A stretch of 64,000 bases of DNA from Sphingomonadaceae bacterium (GTDB lineage Bacteria; Pseudomonadota; Alphaproteobacteria; Sphingomonadales; Sphingomonadaceae). The notes below the pieces were generated by a model that did no database searches, was not told where the DNA came from, and saw only the letters and a program-made list of their open reading frames with translations. Below are positions 52,513-61,498 of this stretch, piece after piece (the stretch's first letter is position 1; every line of letters begins with the position of its first letter). The stretch is from positions 248,001 to 312,000 of the forward strand of contig JACKLA010000003.1 of NCBI GenBank assembly GCA_024236155.1, written 5' to 3'. Made by a program: the position numbers and the translations under genes.

Positions 52513-53657
52513 GGCGTCTCCCCCGGTGCCGGCGCCTGCGCGGGCTTGGGCGTGGGTTTGGGCTGGCCCAGCGCGGCGTAGTGGTAATCCTCCACCGCAC
52601 CGACCACCGCGTGCATCATCTCCATCCGTTCGGGTACCGGGCGTTTGGTTCGTCCGATCATCACCACAACCGCATAGCGACTGCCATCGGGTGCAGTGAG
52701 GATGGCGATATCGTTATAGCCTGCCTGCTCGCCGATCACGCCCGGCGGCACGGTGTCGAGCACCTGCCCGGTGCCGGTCTTGTGGGCGATGCTCCACCCT
52801 TCCGGCAGCCCGCCCTTGAGCCGGTTCGGGCCGCTTTTCGCATCGGCCAGCCAGCCGAGCAGCAGCGTGGTCGATTCTCCCGACAGCAGTTCCCCGCGCG
52901 CCAGCCGGGCCAGCGCCATGGCGATGCTGGCGGGCTGCGCGCCATCCACCGGATCGGTGACATAGGCATCGAACGCCGCCTTGCGCTTGTCGTCGGGCAC
53001 CAGCTTGCGCGCCTCGAAAAAGGTCTTGCCGAGCGAATAGGACTGGTCCCACTCCATCGCCGCGATTTCGCTCTGCATCAGCCTTTCGCCCGGCCCGAAG
53101 CGGATGCCGGCCAGTTGCTTGCTTTCGAACATGCTGCGGATTGCCTTCGGTCCGCCCACACGCACCAGCGCCATGCTGTTGGCCGTGTTGTCGCTCTCGG
53201 TCAGCGCGCGGCGCAGGAACTCGTCATAGCTTGCGGTGAAAGACCCGTTGGCCACCACCAGCTTGCGGATCGGCTGGTGGAACACGGTGAGGTCGGGGTA
53301 GCGAACCGTCGCCTCCTCGGAGAGGTCGAGCTTGCCCCGATCCACTTCATCCAGCGCGGCGATCGCAACCCACAGCTTGCTCACGCTTTGCTGCGGGAAC
53401 CATTCGCTGCCGTTGTAGGAAACCTCCCGCTCGCGCGCGATATCGACCACCGCCATGCCGAGGAAGCCGTCGAAGCCTGATCCGATATCGTACAGCCGAT
53501 CTTCCAGCGCGCGCTCTTCGGCAGGGCGCAGGTCCGGCTCCTCCGCCGCTGCGTCTGCCTGATCGCCCACGCCCCGGCCGGACGTATCTGCTACATTGCA
53601 CCCGGTCAGCGCCGCCAGCAGGCAGGCGAAGGCGATGGTGCGGTGGGAAAATTTCAC
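52509..53657 (-). CDS. Class A-like beta-lactamase family lipoprotein
   Basis: 382 aa. A GTG at 53657 gives a lipoprotein signal with lipobox LTGC (Cys20). Catalytic motifs are in order: S91-V-S-K94, S155-D-N157, E191 and K293-T-G. E191 stands exactly 36 residues after the SDN serine, the class A spacing of Glu166, but in GPGERLMQ instead of EPELN. The stretch between E191 and KTG is about 34 residues longer than in true class A enzymes. It may be a divergent beta-lactamase or an envelope hydrolase. A Pro/Ala tail ends the protein. Overlaps the CinA-type gene by ATGA. Confidence 0.87.
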   Translation of the reverse strand: MKFSHRTIAFACLLAALTGCNVADTSGRGVGDQADAAAEEPDLRPAEERALEDRLYDIGSGFDGFLGMAVVDIAREREVSYNGSEWFPQQSVSKLWVAIAALDEVDRGKLDLSEEATVRYPDLTVFHQPIRKLVVANGSFTASYDEFLRRALTESDNTANSMALVRVGGPKAIRSMFESKQLAGIRFGPGERLMQSEIAAMEWDQSYSLGKTFFEARKLVPDDKRKAAFDAYVTDPVDGAQPASIAMALARLARGELLSGESTTLLLGWLADAKSGPNRLKGGLPEGWSIAHKTGTGQVLDTVPPGVIGEQAGYNDIAILTAPDGSRYAVVVMIGRTKRPVPERMEMMHAVVGAVEDYHYAALGQPKPTPKPAQAPAPGETP

Positions 53658-53664
53658 CGCTGCC

Positions 53665-54828
53665 CTACTCCGCCGGTTCTTCGTCGGTCTTCTTGCCGGT
53701 GCGGGTCCATGGATAGAGGAACTGCCCGCCATAGCTGCGCGGCACATCTTCGGGGATGCCATAGTCCTTGGGCCAGCGCCCTTCGGGCAGGTGGAAAGTG
53801 CCAAACAGCTTGTCGATGGTCGGGAAGAAGATGGCGAAATTGACGTCGAACGCTTCGCGCTCCAGCCCGTGGTGCCAGTGGTGGAAACGCGGGGTCGCAA
53901 TCCAGTGGCCCAACCGGTCGAAATCGCCCTTCACATTGGCATGCAGCAGCGAGGACCATACATAGATGAAGCCGATATAGGCCTGCATCACCGAAGGCGC
54001 GAAACCGAGTGTAAACAGCGGCAGCGAAGTAACTGCGCGCAGCAGGATGATCTCGATGAAATGCATCCGCGATCCCGCCAGCCAGTCCATCGATTTCGCA
54101 CTGTGATGGATCGCATGGAACCCCCACAGGAACGGCACGCGGTGGAATGTGCGATGGAAGAAATATTGCACGATATCCGATGCCACCAGCACGATGACGA
54201 ACTGCACCACCCAAGGCAGGTTGTAGATCGCCGCGCGGAAGGCATCGAAGCTGTTGGTGTTGGCATTGATCACCGTCGATGGCGCCATCGCAAGGAAGCT
54301 GAGCAGCTGGACGAACATGGTGCTGACGAGGAAGTAGAACAGGTCTTCGCGCCATTCGGTGCGGAACAGGCGCTGTTCGCGCCGGTGCGGGAACAGCCGT
54401 TCGAACGGGGCAAACATGAAGCCGGTGACGAGCAGGTTCACGATGAAGAAATCGAGCCCGAAGAATACGCCCCAATTGCGCGTTTCCTCCGGCTGGACAT
54501 TCGCCCCGCCCAGCAATGCCGCGCCCAGCCCGATGGCGAGCGCGGTCATCCCCAGCACCTTGCGCGGGCGCAGCAGCAGGCTGAGCAATGACAGGGCATA
54601 GCTCGCCAGCAGCGTCAGGTGGACGAAACCGCGAAAGCCGGTCCAGTCCTTGACCACATCAAGCTCGGGTGTGGCGAACCAGTCAGGGAAACGCAGCGCG
54701 ACAACCATCAGCAGGCCGGTGATCGCCAGCAATATGGCAAAGAAGCCGGACAGCCAGCCGCTGCCAAAGCGCCGCACTTCGGTATGCGACTCGAGATCGC
54801 GCATCAGATTCTTGAGATAACCGGCCAT
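53665..54828 (-). CDS. Sterol desaturase / fatty acid hydroxylase family protein
   Basis: 387 aa integral membrane di-iron enzyme. Several TMs in residues 18-165 and the histidine boxes HRTFH, HAIHH and a late HHWHHGLE are present in the order typical of this superfamily, which hydroxylates or desaturates sterols, fatty acids or carotenoids at the membrane. The lipid substrate cannot be assigned. It lies seven bases upstream of the lactamase-like gene start. Confidence 0.9.
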   Translation of the reverse strand: MAGYLKNLMRDLESHTEVRRFGSGWLSGFFAILLAITGLLMVVALRFPDWFATPELDVVKDWTGFRGFVHLTLLASYALSLLSLLLRPRKVLGMTALAIGLGAALLGGANVQPEETRNWGVFFGLDFFIVNLLVTGFMFAPFERLFPHRREQRLFRTEWREDLFYFLVSTMFVQLLSFLAMAPSTVINANTNSFDAFRAAIYNLPWVVQFVIVLVASDIVQYFFHRTFHRVPFLWGFHAIHHSAKSMDWLAGSRMHFIEIILLRAVTSLPLFTLGFAPSVMQAYIGFIYVWSSLLHANVKGDFDRLGHWIATPRFHHWHHGLEREAFDVNFAIFFPTIDKLFGTFHLPEGRWPKDYGIPEDVPRSYGGQFLYPWTRTGKKTDEEPAE

Positions 54829-54892
54829 GCGCCGCAGCCCCTTGTTCCGTCAGCCTGGTTTTACCCGTGTTTTCGGGTGCGCGGCAATTCCA

Positions 54893-56005
54893 TCAGTCGA
54901 ACATTCGGTCGAAATCGGGGTTGGCGTGGCTTTCGCACATGCGCCTTGCCTCTTCGGTACGGGCGGCCGCAGCCTTCGCCTCATCCTGCGCGGACTTGTC
55001 GTAGTCGCGGATCGAGACTTCTGCGGCGCTATAGGTCATGGCATAGCCTGCCAGCGCCTTGCCGGTACGGCGCGAAATTGCGGTGGAAAGGCCGCCCAGG
55101 CCTGCCGATTTCTCGCAGTGGAACCGCCCCGAAATGCAGCGACAACTGCCGCTGTCCCCGCCCTTGCGGCCATCGAGCCGCTGCTCGGTGCGATAGACCC
55201 GCGTGCCTGCCGGATCGACGATGCGCGAGCCGGGAGAATAGGAGGTGATGATCGCAGCCTCGACCCCGTCGGGCGCATCGAGCGTCCAGTCGATTGCCTC
55301 GTAGGAATCGAGCCAGACGATCGCCGGTTTGCCGGTGCGCGGAAGGTTCACCTCGACCGAGGTATCGCGGGCATCGCTTTCATACAGCCCGACATAGAAT
55401 ATCTCGCCATTGCCCGATTTGGCCAGCGCGCTGCGCAGCTCGCTGTCACTCACCGGGGCTGGCTCAACCTCACCAATCGTCACCTTGAATTCGGTGGTGT
55501 GCCAGTTGTTGATATGCTCGACTTCGACCAGATGCTTACCCGGTGCGAACATATGGGTGAACTGGCTGTCGCGCTCGGTCGAGTGCACCAGCCGCCCGTC
55601 GATCAGGATGCGCGCCTTCGCATGGCTGAGCGATACGGAAATCGTCCGTTTGCCGCCCTCGGGCATATCGAGCTGGCCGATCCAGTAACCGCCGAAATTT
55701 TCCGACGCGATGTGATGCAATTCGTCCCACGCATATTTGATCGCGACATTGTCCACCTCTTCGGTGTTGACCGCAGGCGGATTGCCGCGCCGGTCGAAAT
55801 AGGCCGCGAGGAAACCCGTTTCGGGGATCTTGCCATCGGGGATGACATGCTTCGCCCAGGTGCTGCGCGGCTGCACCGGAGGAGCGACATAATCGGGTGA
55901 GCCGAAGCTGAAAAAGCTCTTGCCGCTGTCGCCGGCCGTACCGTCGGAGCAGCCCGGCAGTGCAAGCACCGCGAACAGCCCCAGAAGTGCCGAAAATATA
56001 CGCAT
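54893..56005 (-). CDS. Lipoprotein with a possible PA14-like domain
   Basis: 370 aa from ATG 56005, with lipobox LALPGC (Cys19). Residues about 75-175 (FGGYWIGQLDMPEGGKRTIS, ARILIDGRLVHS, GKHLVEVEHINNWH) resemble a PA14-type carbohydrate-binding beta-barrel in outline. The C-terminus has a Cys-rich GSCRCISGRFHC segment and an alanine-rich helix. No enzymatic motif. Probably an envelope lipoprotein; the PA14 idea is tentative. Confidence 0.7.
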   Translation of the reverse strand: MRIFSALLGLFAVLALPGCSDGTAGDSGKSFFSFGSPDYVAPPVQPRSTWAKHVIPDGKIPETGFLAAYFDRRGNPPAVNTEEVDNVAIKYAWDELHHIASENFGGYWIGQLDMPEGGKRTISVSLSHAKARILIDGRLVHSTERDSQFTHMFAPGKHLVEVEHINNWHTTEFKVTIGEVEPAPVSDSELRSALAKSGNGEIFYVGLYESDARDTSVEVNLPRTGKPAIVWLDSYEAIDWTLDAPDGVEAAIITSYSPGSRIVDPAGTRVYRTEQRLDGRKGGDSGSCRCISGRFHCEKSAGLGGLSTAISRRTGKALAGYAMTYSAAEVSIRDYDKSAQDEAKAAAARTEEARRMCESHANPDFDRMFD

Positions 56006-56041
56006 GAATTCAGCCCGCCCCTGTCTGGCGAATTCCATACG

Positions 56042-56063
56042 AAACAGGTGTTTTAAACTGTTT
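56042..56063. promoter_or_regulatory. Inverted repeat AAACAG...CTGTTT
   Basis: AAACAG (56042-56047) and CTGTTT (56058-56063) flank an AT-rich centre with GTTTTAAAC. It lies 37 bases upstream of the lipoprotein ATG and directly after the ligA stop. AT-rich in an otherwise GC-rich context, it could be an operator or promoter. Confidence 0.35.
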
Positions 56064-56074
56064 AACGCGCGCGC

Positions 56075-58162
56075 TCAGCCCGCAGTAGCAACGATCTCCG
56101 CCCAGCCCGCTTCGTCGATCACCTCGATGCCGAGTTCTGCGGCCTTCTTGAGCTTGCTGCCCGCGCCCGGCCCGGCGACGACAAGGTCGGTCTTGGCGCT
56201 CACGCTGCCTGCTGCCTTTGCCCCCAGCCGTTCGGCCTGCGCCTTGGCCTCATCGCGGCTCATGGTTTCGAGCTTGCCGGTGAACACCACCGTCTTTCCA
56301 GCGACGGGCGAGTCGAGCGTCTCGACGACGTAGGGCGGCGGCGAGACTTCGCCGAGCAAGTCATCCCACACCGCGACATTGTGCGGCTCGTGGAAGAAGT
56401 CTCGTAACGCTTCGTTGACGGCAGTGCCAATGCCATCGACCTCAAAAAAGTTTGACGGTGCCGCCAAGCGCATGCCACCCTCTGCCCGGAACATTTCGTT
56501 CATCGTCTCTACTTGCTGTCGCAAGCTCTGAAGCGTCACCACCCTCTTCATCAATTCCCGCGCTGTCACTGCGCCGACATGACGGATACCGAGGCCGAAC
56601 AGCAGCCGCGCGGCGTCGGGCTGGCGCTTGTTTTCCACCGATGCCAACAGGTTATCCACCGACTTGTCTTTCCATCCATCGAGCGCGAGAATTGCCTCGC
56701 GCCGCTGGTGGAGACGGAAGATATCCGCCGGGCTTTCGAGCCAGCCGAGGGCGAAGAACTGCTCGATGGTCTTCTCGCCCAGCCCCTCGATATCGAGCGC
56801 AGCGCGGCTGACGAAATGTTTGAGCCGCTCGGTCCGCTGGGCCTCGCAGATCAGCCCGCCGGTGCAGCGGACATCGACCTCGCCCTCTTCCTGCACTGCT
56901 TCGCTCGAACAGATCGGGCAGAGGTCAGGGAAGATGAAAGCTTCGCGCTCCACGTCGGGCGTCAGGTTCTTCACCACTTGCGGGATCACATCGCCCGCGC
57001 GCTGGACCAGAACGCGGTCGCCCGGACGCACGCCCAGACGCGCGATTTCATCACGGTTGTGCAGCGTGACATTGGTCACCGTCACCCCGCCAACCAGCAC
57101 GGGGGCGAGCCGCCCGACCGGGGTCAGCTTGCCGGTCCGCCCGACCTGGATATCGATGCTCTCAAGCGTCGTTTCGGCCTGTTCCGCCGGGAATTTGCGC
57201 GCAATCGCCCAGCGCGGTGCCTTGGCCACGAAACCGAGCCGCTGCTGGTAATCGAGCCGGTCGACCTTGTAGACCACGCCGTCGATTTCATACGGCAGGT
57301 CAGGCCGCTGCGCGCCGATGGCTTCGTAATGCGCGAGCATTTCTTCCAGCGTCTCGCAACGCCGGAAAAGCGGCGAAATCGGGAAGCCCCATTGGGCGAG
57401 CTTCGCCACCACTTCTGCCTGTGTTTCACCCGGCACTTCGGACGCCGCGCCCCAGCCATGCACCCAGAACTTCAGCGGACGTTTCGCGGTAACGCTGGCA
57501 TCCTTTTGCCGCAACGATCCCGCCGCAGCATTTCGCGGGTTGGCGAACAGCTTTCCGCCCGCCTCATGCTGCGCAGCATTGAGCGCGGTAAAGTCCTGTT
57601 TGGACATATAAACTTCGCCGCGCACCTCGAACACCTCGGGCGCTTTGCTGCGCAGCATTTTCGGAATATCGCCGATGTGCTGAACGTTGGCAGTAACGTC
57701 CTCCCCCACCTGCCCGTCACCGCGCGTTGCTGCGCGCACCAACACGCCGTTCTCATAGCGCAGTGAGCAGGAAAGCCCGTCGATCTTGTCTTCCGCCGTG
57801 AAGGCGATGGCCGTATCTTCGGCAAAGTTGAGATAGCGCCGCACACGGGCGACGAACTCGCCCACTTCCTCGTCCGAAAAGGCGTTGTCTAGGCTCATCA
57901 TGCGAACCTCGTGCGTCACCTTGGACAGCGGCGATGCGGCAATCTCGTGCCCCACGGCCCTGGAGGGTGAGTCCTCTCGCACCAGATGCGGGAAAGCCGC
58001 CTCCAACTCGGCATTGCGCCGCACCAGCGCGTCGAATTCCTGATCGGTTATCTCGGGATCGTCATCCGCATGATAAAGCCGGTTGTGATGCGCAATCTGC
58101 TTTGCCAGCCGCATCAATTCATTGGCGGCGTCGGCTTCGGAGAGGTCGGTCACCTGCGTCAT
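56075..58162 (-). CDS. ligA: NAD-dependent DNA ligase
   Basis: 695 aa, complete. Adenylated Lys126 is in EDKIDGLS, with the N-terminal Ia domain before it. An OB-fold, the zinc finger CPIC...CTGGLIC, helix-hairpin-helix repeats (IEGLGEKTIEQ) and the C-terminal BRCT domain (TVVFTGKLETMSRDEAK) follow in order. Seals Okazaki nicks with NAD. Its start overlaps the next upstream gene stop by ATGA. Confidence 0.97.
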   Translation of the reverse strand: MTQVTDLSEADAANELMRLAKQIAHHNRLYHADDDPEITDQEFDALVRRNAELEAAFPHLVREDSPSRAVGHEIAASPLSKVTHEVRMMSLDNAFSDEEVGEFVARVRRYLNFAEDTAIAFTAEDKIDGLSCSLRYENGVLVRAATRGDGQVGEDVTANVQHIGDIPKMLRSKAPEVFEVRGEVYMSKQDFTALNAAQHEAGGKLFANPRNAAAGSLRQKDASVTAKRPLKFWVHGWGAASEVPGETQAEVVAKLAQWGFPISPLFRRCETLEEMLAHYEAIGAQRPDLPYEIDGVVYKVDRLDYQQRLGFVAKAPRWAIARKFPAEQAETTLESIDIQVGRTGKLTPVGRLAPVLVGGVTVTNVTLHNRDEIARLGVRPGDRVLVQRAGDVIPQVVKNLTPDVEREAFIFPDLCPICSSEAVQEEGEVDVRCTGGLICEAQRTERLKHFVSRAALDIEGLGEKTIEQFFALGWLESPADIFRLHQRREAILALDGWKDKSVDNLLASVENKRQPDAARLLFGLGIRHVGAVTARELMKRVVTLQSLRQQVETMNEMFRAEGGMRLAAPSNFFEVDGIGTAVNEALRDFFHEPHNVAVWDDLLGEVSPPPYVVETLDSPVAGKTVVFTGKLETMSRDEAKAQAERLGAKAAGSVSAKTDLVVAGPGAGSKLKKAAELGIEVIDEAGWAEIVATAG

Positions 58163-59082
58163 TTTCCTCGCAACACCTGCAACATCGCAGCTTCATTCCG
58201 TTCATAGACGGGATGGCCCGGCGTGATGATATCGAAATGGCCTGCGTCGGGATTGGCAATGGATTTCACGCTCGCCCCCCTCTCCCCGATGGCTTCGACC
58301 GTCCAGGACGAAGGCACCGGCATTATCGCCTGCACGAACAACACTTCCTCCAATTGCGGGGGGCTGGAGCGAGGCGCAATCGCTGCATAGCGCGGCGCAA
58401 CCTTTCCCGGATCGCCTCCCATGAAGGGATCGACCGAGGAAAACTGGCACAAGGCGTCAAAGGCGCTGCGATCCGCAAGAACATCGCCCGGCCCGTCGAG
58501 CACGATGGCCGCCCGCGCCTTTACCGCAGGCATCGCGCCGATGGGGCTGCCTTCGCCGCGCTCTTCCGCCAGCCACAGGGCAGGCAGGCCGCCCGCCGAA
58601 TGGCCGACCAGCGTCACCCGTTCACGGTCGACGGGATAGTCCGCGGCAACCTCGTCGATCAGCGCGGCAGAGGCTTGCCAGTCCTCGAAACTGCCCGGCC
58701 AGCCGCCGCCATCGCCAACCTCGCGATAATCGACATTGAGCGTTGCGATACCCTGCTGCTGCCAGCGCGTCGCCAATGCGGACATATAGGCGGTGTCGGC
58801 CACGCCCTGCTTCCAGCACCCGCCATGCCAGATCACCGCAAGCGGGAATGGACCGCCCCCGTTCTTGGCACCGTCTTTGCCCCCTTCCGGCAGGCGCAAT
58901 TCGGCAAAATCACGCGGCCTCTCACCGAAGCGCAGCACCGCATCGGGCTTCGACGGGGAGAGGTTCGCATCGGTCCCCCACATCGCCCCGCCCGCGCTCA
59001 GGAAATGATCGCTCACTTGTCCGCCTCCTTCGGCGCAGCCCGTGGCGCACAGGGCCAAAATGGCAAACCAGCCACGCCTCAC
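58159..59082 (-). CDS. Alpha/beta hydrolase lipoprotein
   Basis: 307 aa with lipobox LCATGC (Cys16). The fold shows VIWHGGCWKQG (oxyanion), the nucleophile in LVGHSAGG and DAGHFDIITPGH for the catalytic His. It resembles kynurenine formamidase/BD-FAE-type esterases in the HGG-xW and GHSAGG blocks, but an exported lipoprotein is unlikely to be that enzyme. ATGA-coupled to ligA. Confidence 0.87.
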   Translation of the reverse strand: MRRGWFAILALCATGCAEGGGQVSDHFLSAGGAMWGTDANLSPSKPDAVLRFGERPRDFAELRLPEGGKDGAKNGGGPFPLAVIWHGGCWKQGVADTAYMSALATRWQQQGIATLNVDYREVGDGGGWPGSFEDWQASAALIDEVAADYPVDRERVTLVGHSAGGLPALWLAEERGEGSPIGAMPAVKARAAIVLDGPGDVLADRSAFDALCQFSSVDPFMGGDPGKVAPRYAAIAPRSSPPQLEEVLFVQAIMPVPSSWTVEAIGERGASVKSIANPDAGHFDIITPGHPVYERNEAAMLQVLRGK

Positions 59083-59215
59083 AGCCCCATGCCTCCCTGG
59101 AGTCTCACTCCGACCAGCGTGCTGGAGCGACGGAAGAGGCCGTGAAGTTCGTTCGAGTCGGGTTTTCCCATGGCGACGATTCCAACAAACTCAGTGTCCT
59201 AGGGAATGAGCATGC
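59083..59215. other. Gap at the esterase start
   Basis: 133 bases without a gene. It contains a short palindrome CCAGCGTGCTGG near 59115. It follows the stop of the atypical gene at 59216; no clear terminator. Confidence 0.35.
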
Positions 59216-59740
59216 CTAAAAATGAATGCTACCCTCGTACGTCTTCATACGTGCACACCCATCTTCAAATGAATGCGGCACTACCTCGCCTCGTTCGATC
59301 GCCAATGCGATGGAGACTGTCAAACCATGACAGCGTTCCGCGAGCGCATACATCAGTCTTAGTCCATTCTCCAGCTCTTCTGCGTCGAAAGCCTTTCGCG
59401 TTTTTCTATCGAACACAACCACGCCAACATCAGGATTTTCGCCCCATATTCCGTGAATTAGACGATGCCTCGTATCGCTAGCATCACGGACAATTTCGCG
59501 CACCTTTTCTAAAGGAAGCAAGCAAGGCTTGGGGAGCTTATCAGCATCAATCATGTCTGCGAGTACTTCAAGAGGTTTGCGCTCAAGCTTTCGCATATCA
59601 GCAAGCGGGGCACCGTTTGCGGCCTTCCAGCATTCCAAAAGCATTGCACGGCTACGAGCCTCACAAATTGCTATCCATCCGATTTTGGCCAGTTCTTGGT
59701 CAGCAAGCGGGAATGGTGGCAGATCGGGTCGCCAATCCAT
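59216..59740 (-). CDS. Hypothetical protein, possibly acquired
   Basis: 174 aa cytoplasmic, mostly helical protein: DWRPDLPPFPLADQELAKIGW, an ARSRAMLLECWKAANG helix, VREIVRDASDTRHRLIHGIW and GVVVFDRKTRKAF. The RHRLIHGxW helix recalls proteins in which a conserved R/HxxxH helix caps a nucleotide or RNA-binding bundle, but I cannot name a family. Its codons use more A/T-ending triplets than its neighbours. The ATG at 59740 abuts the recN stop with no spacer, in a cluster where recN would be expected to lead on towards ligA. Possibly a late insertion. Confidence 0.7.
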   Translation of the reverse strand: MDWRPDLPPFPLADQELAKIGWIAICEARSRAMLLECWKAANGAPLADMRKLERKPLEVLADMIDADKLPKPCLLPLEKVREIVRDASDTRHRLIHGIWGENPDVGVVVFDRKTRKAFDAEELENGLRLMYALAERCHGLTVSIALAIERGEVVPHSFEDGCARMKTYEGSIHF

Positions 59741-61405
59741 TCACACCCCCTCCAGCAGTCGGTCGGCCTGCGCCCTGGCCTCGCTGGTGATCTCCGCGCC
59801 GCTCAGCATGCGGGCGATTTCTTCCTGGCGGCCATCGGTATCGAGCAGGGTCACGCCGGTCTTGGTCACCGTGCCCTCACTGCTCTTGGCGATGACGTAA
59901 TGCGTGCCGCCGCGTGCGGCGACCTGCGGGGTGTGCGTTACCGCGAGCAATTGCCCGTCGGCAGCCAGCCGCGCGAGGCGTTCGCCAATCGCGCTCGCCA
60001 CTGCACCGCCGACACCGCGGTCGATCTCGTCGAAGATCACCGTCGCCGCCCCGCCCTTTTCCGCCAACGCCACTTTCAGCGCGAGGATGAAGCGCGACAG
60101 CTCGCCGCCCGACGCAATCTTGCCCAGCGGAGCGAAATCCGCACCTGGATTGGTCGCGATAAGGAATTCGACCGCATCGATCCCGCTCGCGCCCCATTTT
60201 TCTTCGGGCAATTCGTCGACCTGCGTCATGAAGCGCGCAGCATCGAGCTTGAGCGGGGCGAGTTCGGCAGCCACCGCCTTGTCGAGTTTCTTCGCTCCAT
60301 CGGCGCGCGCCTTGTGCAGCGCGCGAGCCTTTGCAGCGTAGTCTTCACCCGCTGATTCTTCCGCCGCCTCAAGCGCATCCAGCTGCGCCTCCCCTCCCTC
60401 GATCGCATCGAGCGCGCTGCGGAATTCGCGCATCTTGTCGGGCAACTCATCAACCTCGCAGCGGTGCTTGCGGGCCAGCGCGCGCAGTTCGAACAGTCGC
60501 GTTTCTGCAGCATCGAGCGCAGCGGGATCATGGATCAGCGCCTCGGCCGCCTTTTCCAGCTTTTCCTCCGCCTCCCCAGCCTCGATCACCGCACGGTCAA
60601 GCGAGGCGAGCGCATCGGCCAGCAATGGATGTTCACCGCCGATCCGGTCAAGTTTGCGCGCGGCCACGCGCAGCGCGGCAAGCGGCGAATCCGATCCGTC
60701 CCACACCTGCCGCAACTCTTCCAGCTCGCCCGCCAGTTTCTCGCCCTTCTGCATGTCCGAACGCGCCTCGGCCAGGCGCGCTTCCTCGCCCGCCTGCGGT
60801 TCGAGCGCGGTCAGTTCGGCCAGATGCGCGAGCAGCAGGTCCTGATCGGCCTTGGCCTGATCGATCTCGTCACGCGCGGCCTGCAATTTCACCGCGGCAT
60901 CCTGCCACTTGCGCCATGCAGCGCCGACCGCATCGACATTGCCGCCCGCATAGCGATCGAGCAGCGCGCGGTGCCCACGCGGATTGACGAGGCCCCGGTC
61001 GTCATGCTGGCCATGCAGTTCGACCAGCGCCCCGCCGATATCGCGCAGCAAGGCCACGCCAACCGGCTGGTCGTTGATCCACGCCTTCGATCCGCCGTCG
61101 GCCTTCACCTGCCGCCGGATGATCAGCGGCTCGCCCGGCTCGATCTCGATATCGGCATCGTCAATCGCCTCGCGGATCGCGCCGGGCAGCTGGGCAAACT
61201 CAAACGTCGCGGAAACGCTCGCCTTGTCCTCACCTGCGCGGACCAGCGCGGTTTCGGCGCGATTGCCCAGCACCAGCCCGAGCGCATCGAGCAGGATCGA
61301 CTTGCCCGCACCCGTCTCACCCGTAAGCACGCCCAGCCCGCGCCGGAACTCCAGCTCCAGCGCTTCGATCAGCACGATATTACGGATGGCGAGATGGGTC
61401 AGCAT
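59741..61405 (-). CDS. recN: DNA repair protein RecN
   Basis: 554 aa SMC-like ATPase for double-strand break repair. Walker A GETGAGKS is at 29-36, a long coiled coil spans about 155-380, and the ABC signature SGGELSRFILALKVAL with Walker B TVIFDEIDRGVGG is near 440-480. Full length for RecN. The ATG at 61405 (MLTHLAIRNIVLIE) is the canonical start. Confidence 0.96.
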   Translation of the reverse strand: MLTHLAIRNIVLIEALELEFRRGLGVLTGETGAGKSILLDALGLVLGNRAETALVRAGEDKASVSATFEFAQLPGAIREAIDDADIEIEPGEPLIIRRQVKADGGSKAWINDQPVGVALLRDIGGALVELHGQHDDRGLVNPRGHRALLDRYAGGNVDAVGAAWRKWQDAAVKLQAARDEIDQAKADQDLLLAHLAELTALEPQAGEEARLAEARSDMQKGEKLAGELEELRQVWDGSDSPLAALRVAARKLDRIGGEHPLLADALASLDRAVIEAGEAEEKLEKAAEALIHDPAALDAAETRLFELRALARKHRCEVDELPDKMREFRSALDAIEGGEAQLDALEAAEESAGEDYAAKARALHKARADGAKKLDKAVAAELAPLKLDAARFMTQVDELPEEKWGASGIDAVEFLIATNPGADFAPLGKIASGGELSRFILALKVALAEKGGAATVIFDEIDRGVGGAVASAIGERLARLAADGQLLAVTHTPQVAARGGTHYVIAKSSEGTVTKTGVTLLDTDGRQEEIARMLSGAEITSEARAQADRLLEGV

Positions 61406-61498
61406 TGTTGACCCGATTCTCTAGCCCAAGCCGATGCGCCCGTCACCGGGGTGCGGAACATTTGCGAACAAATCTGTGCCGGTGGCCGAGCTGCGGCG

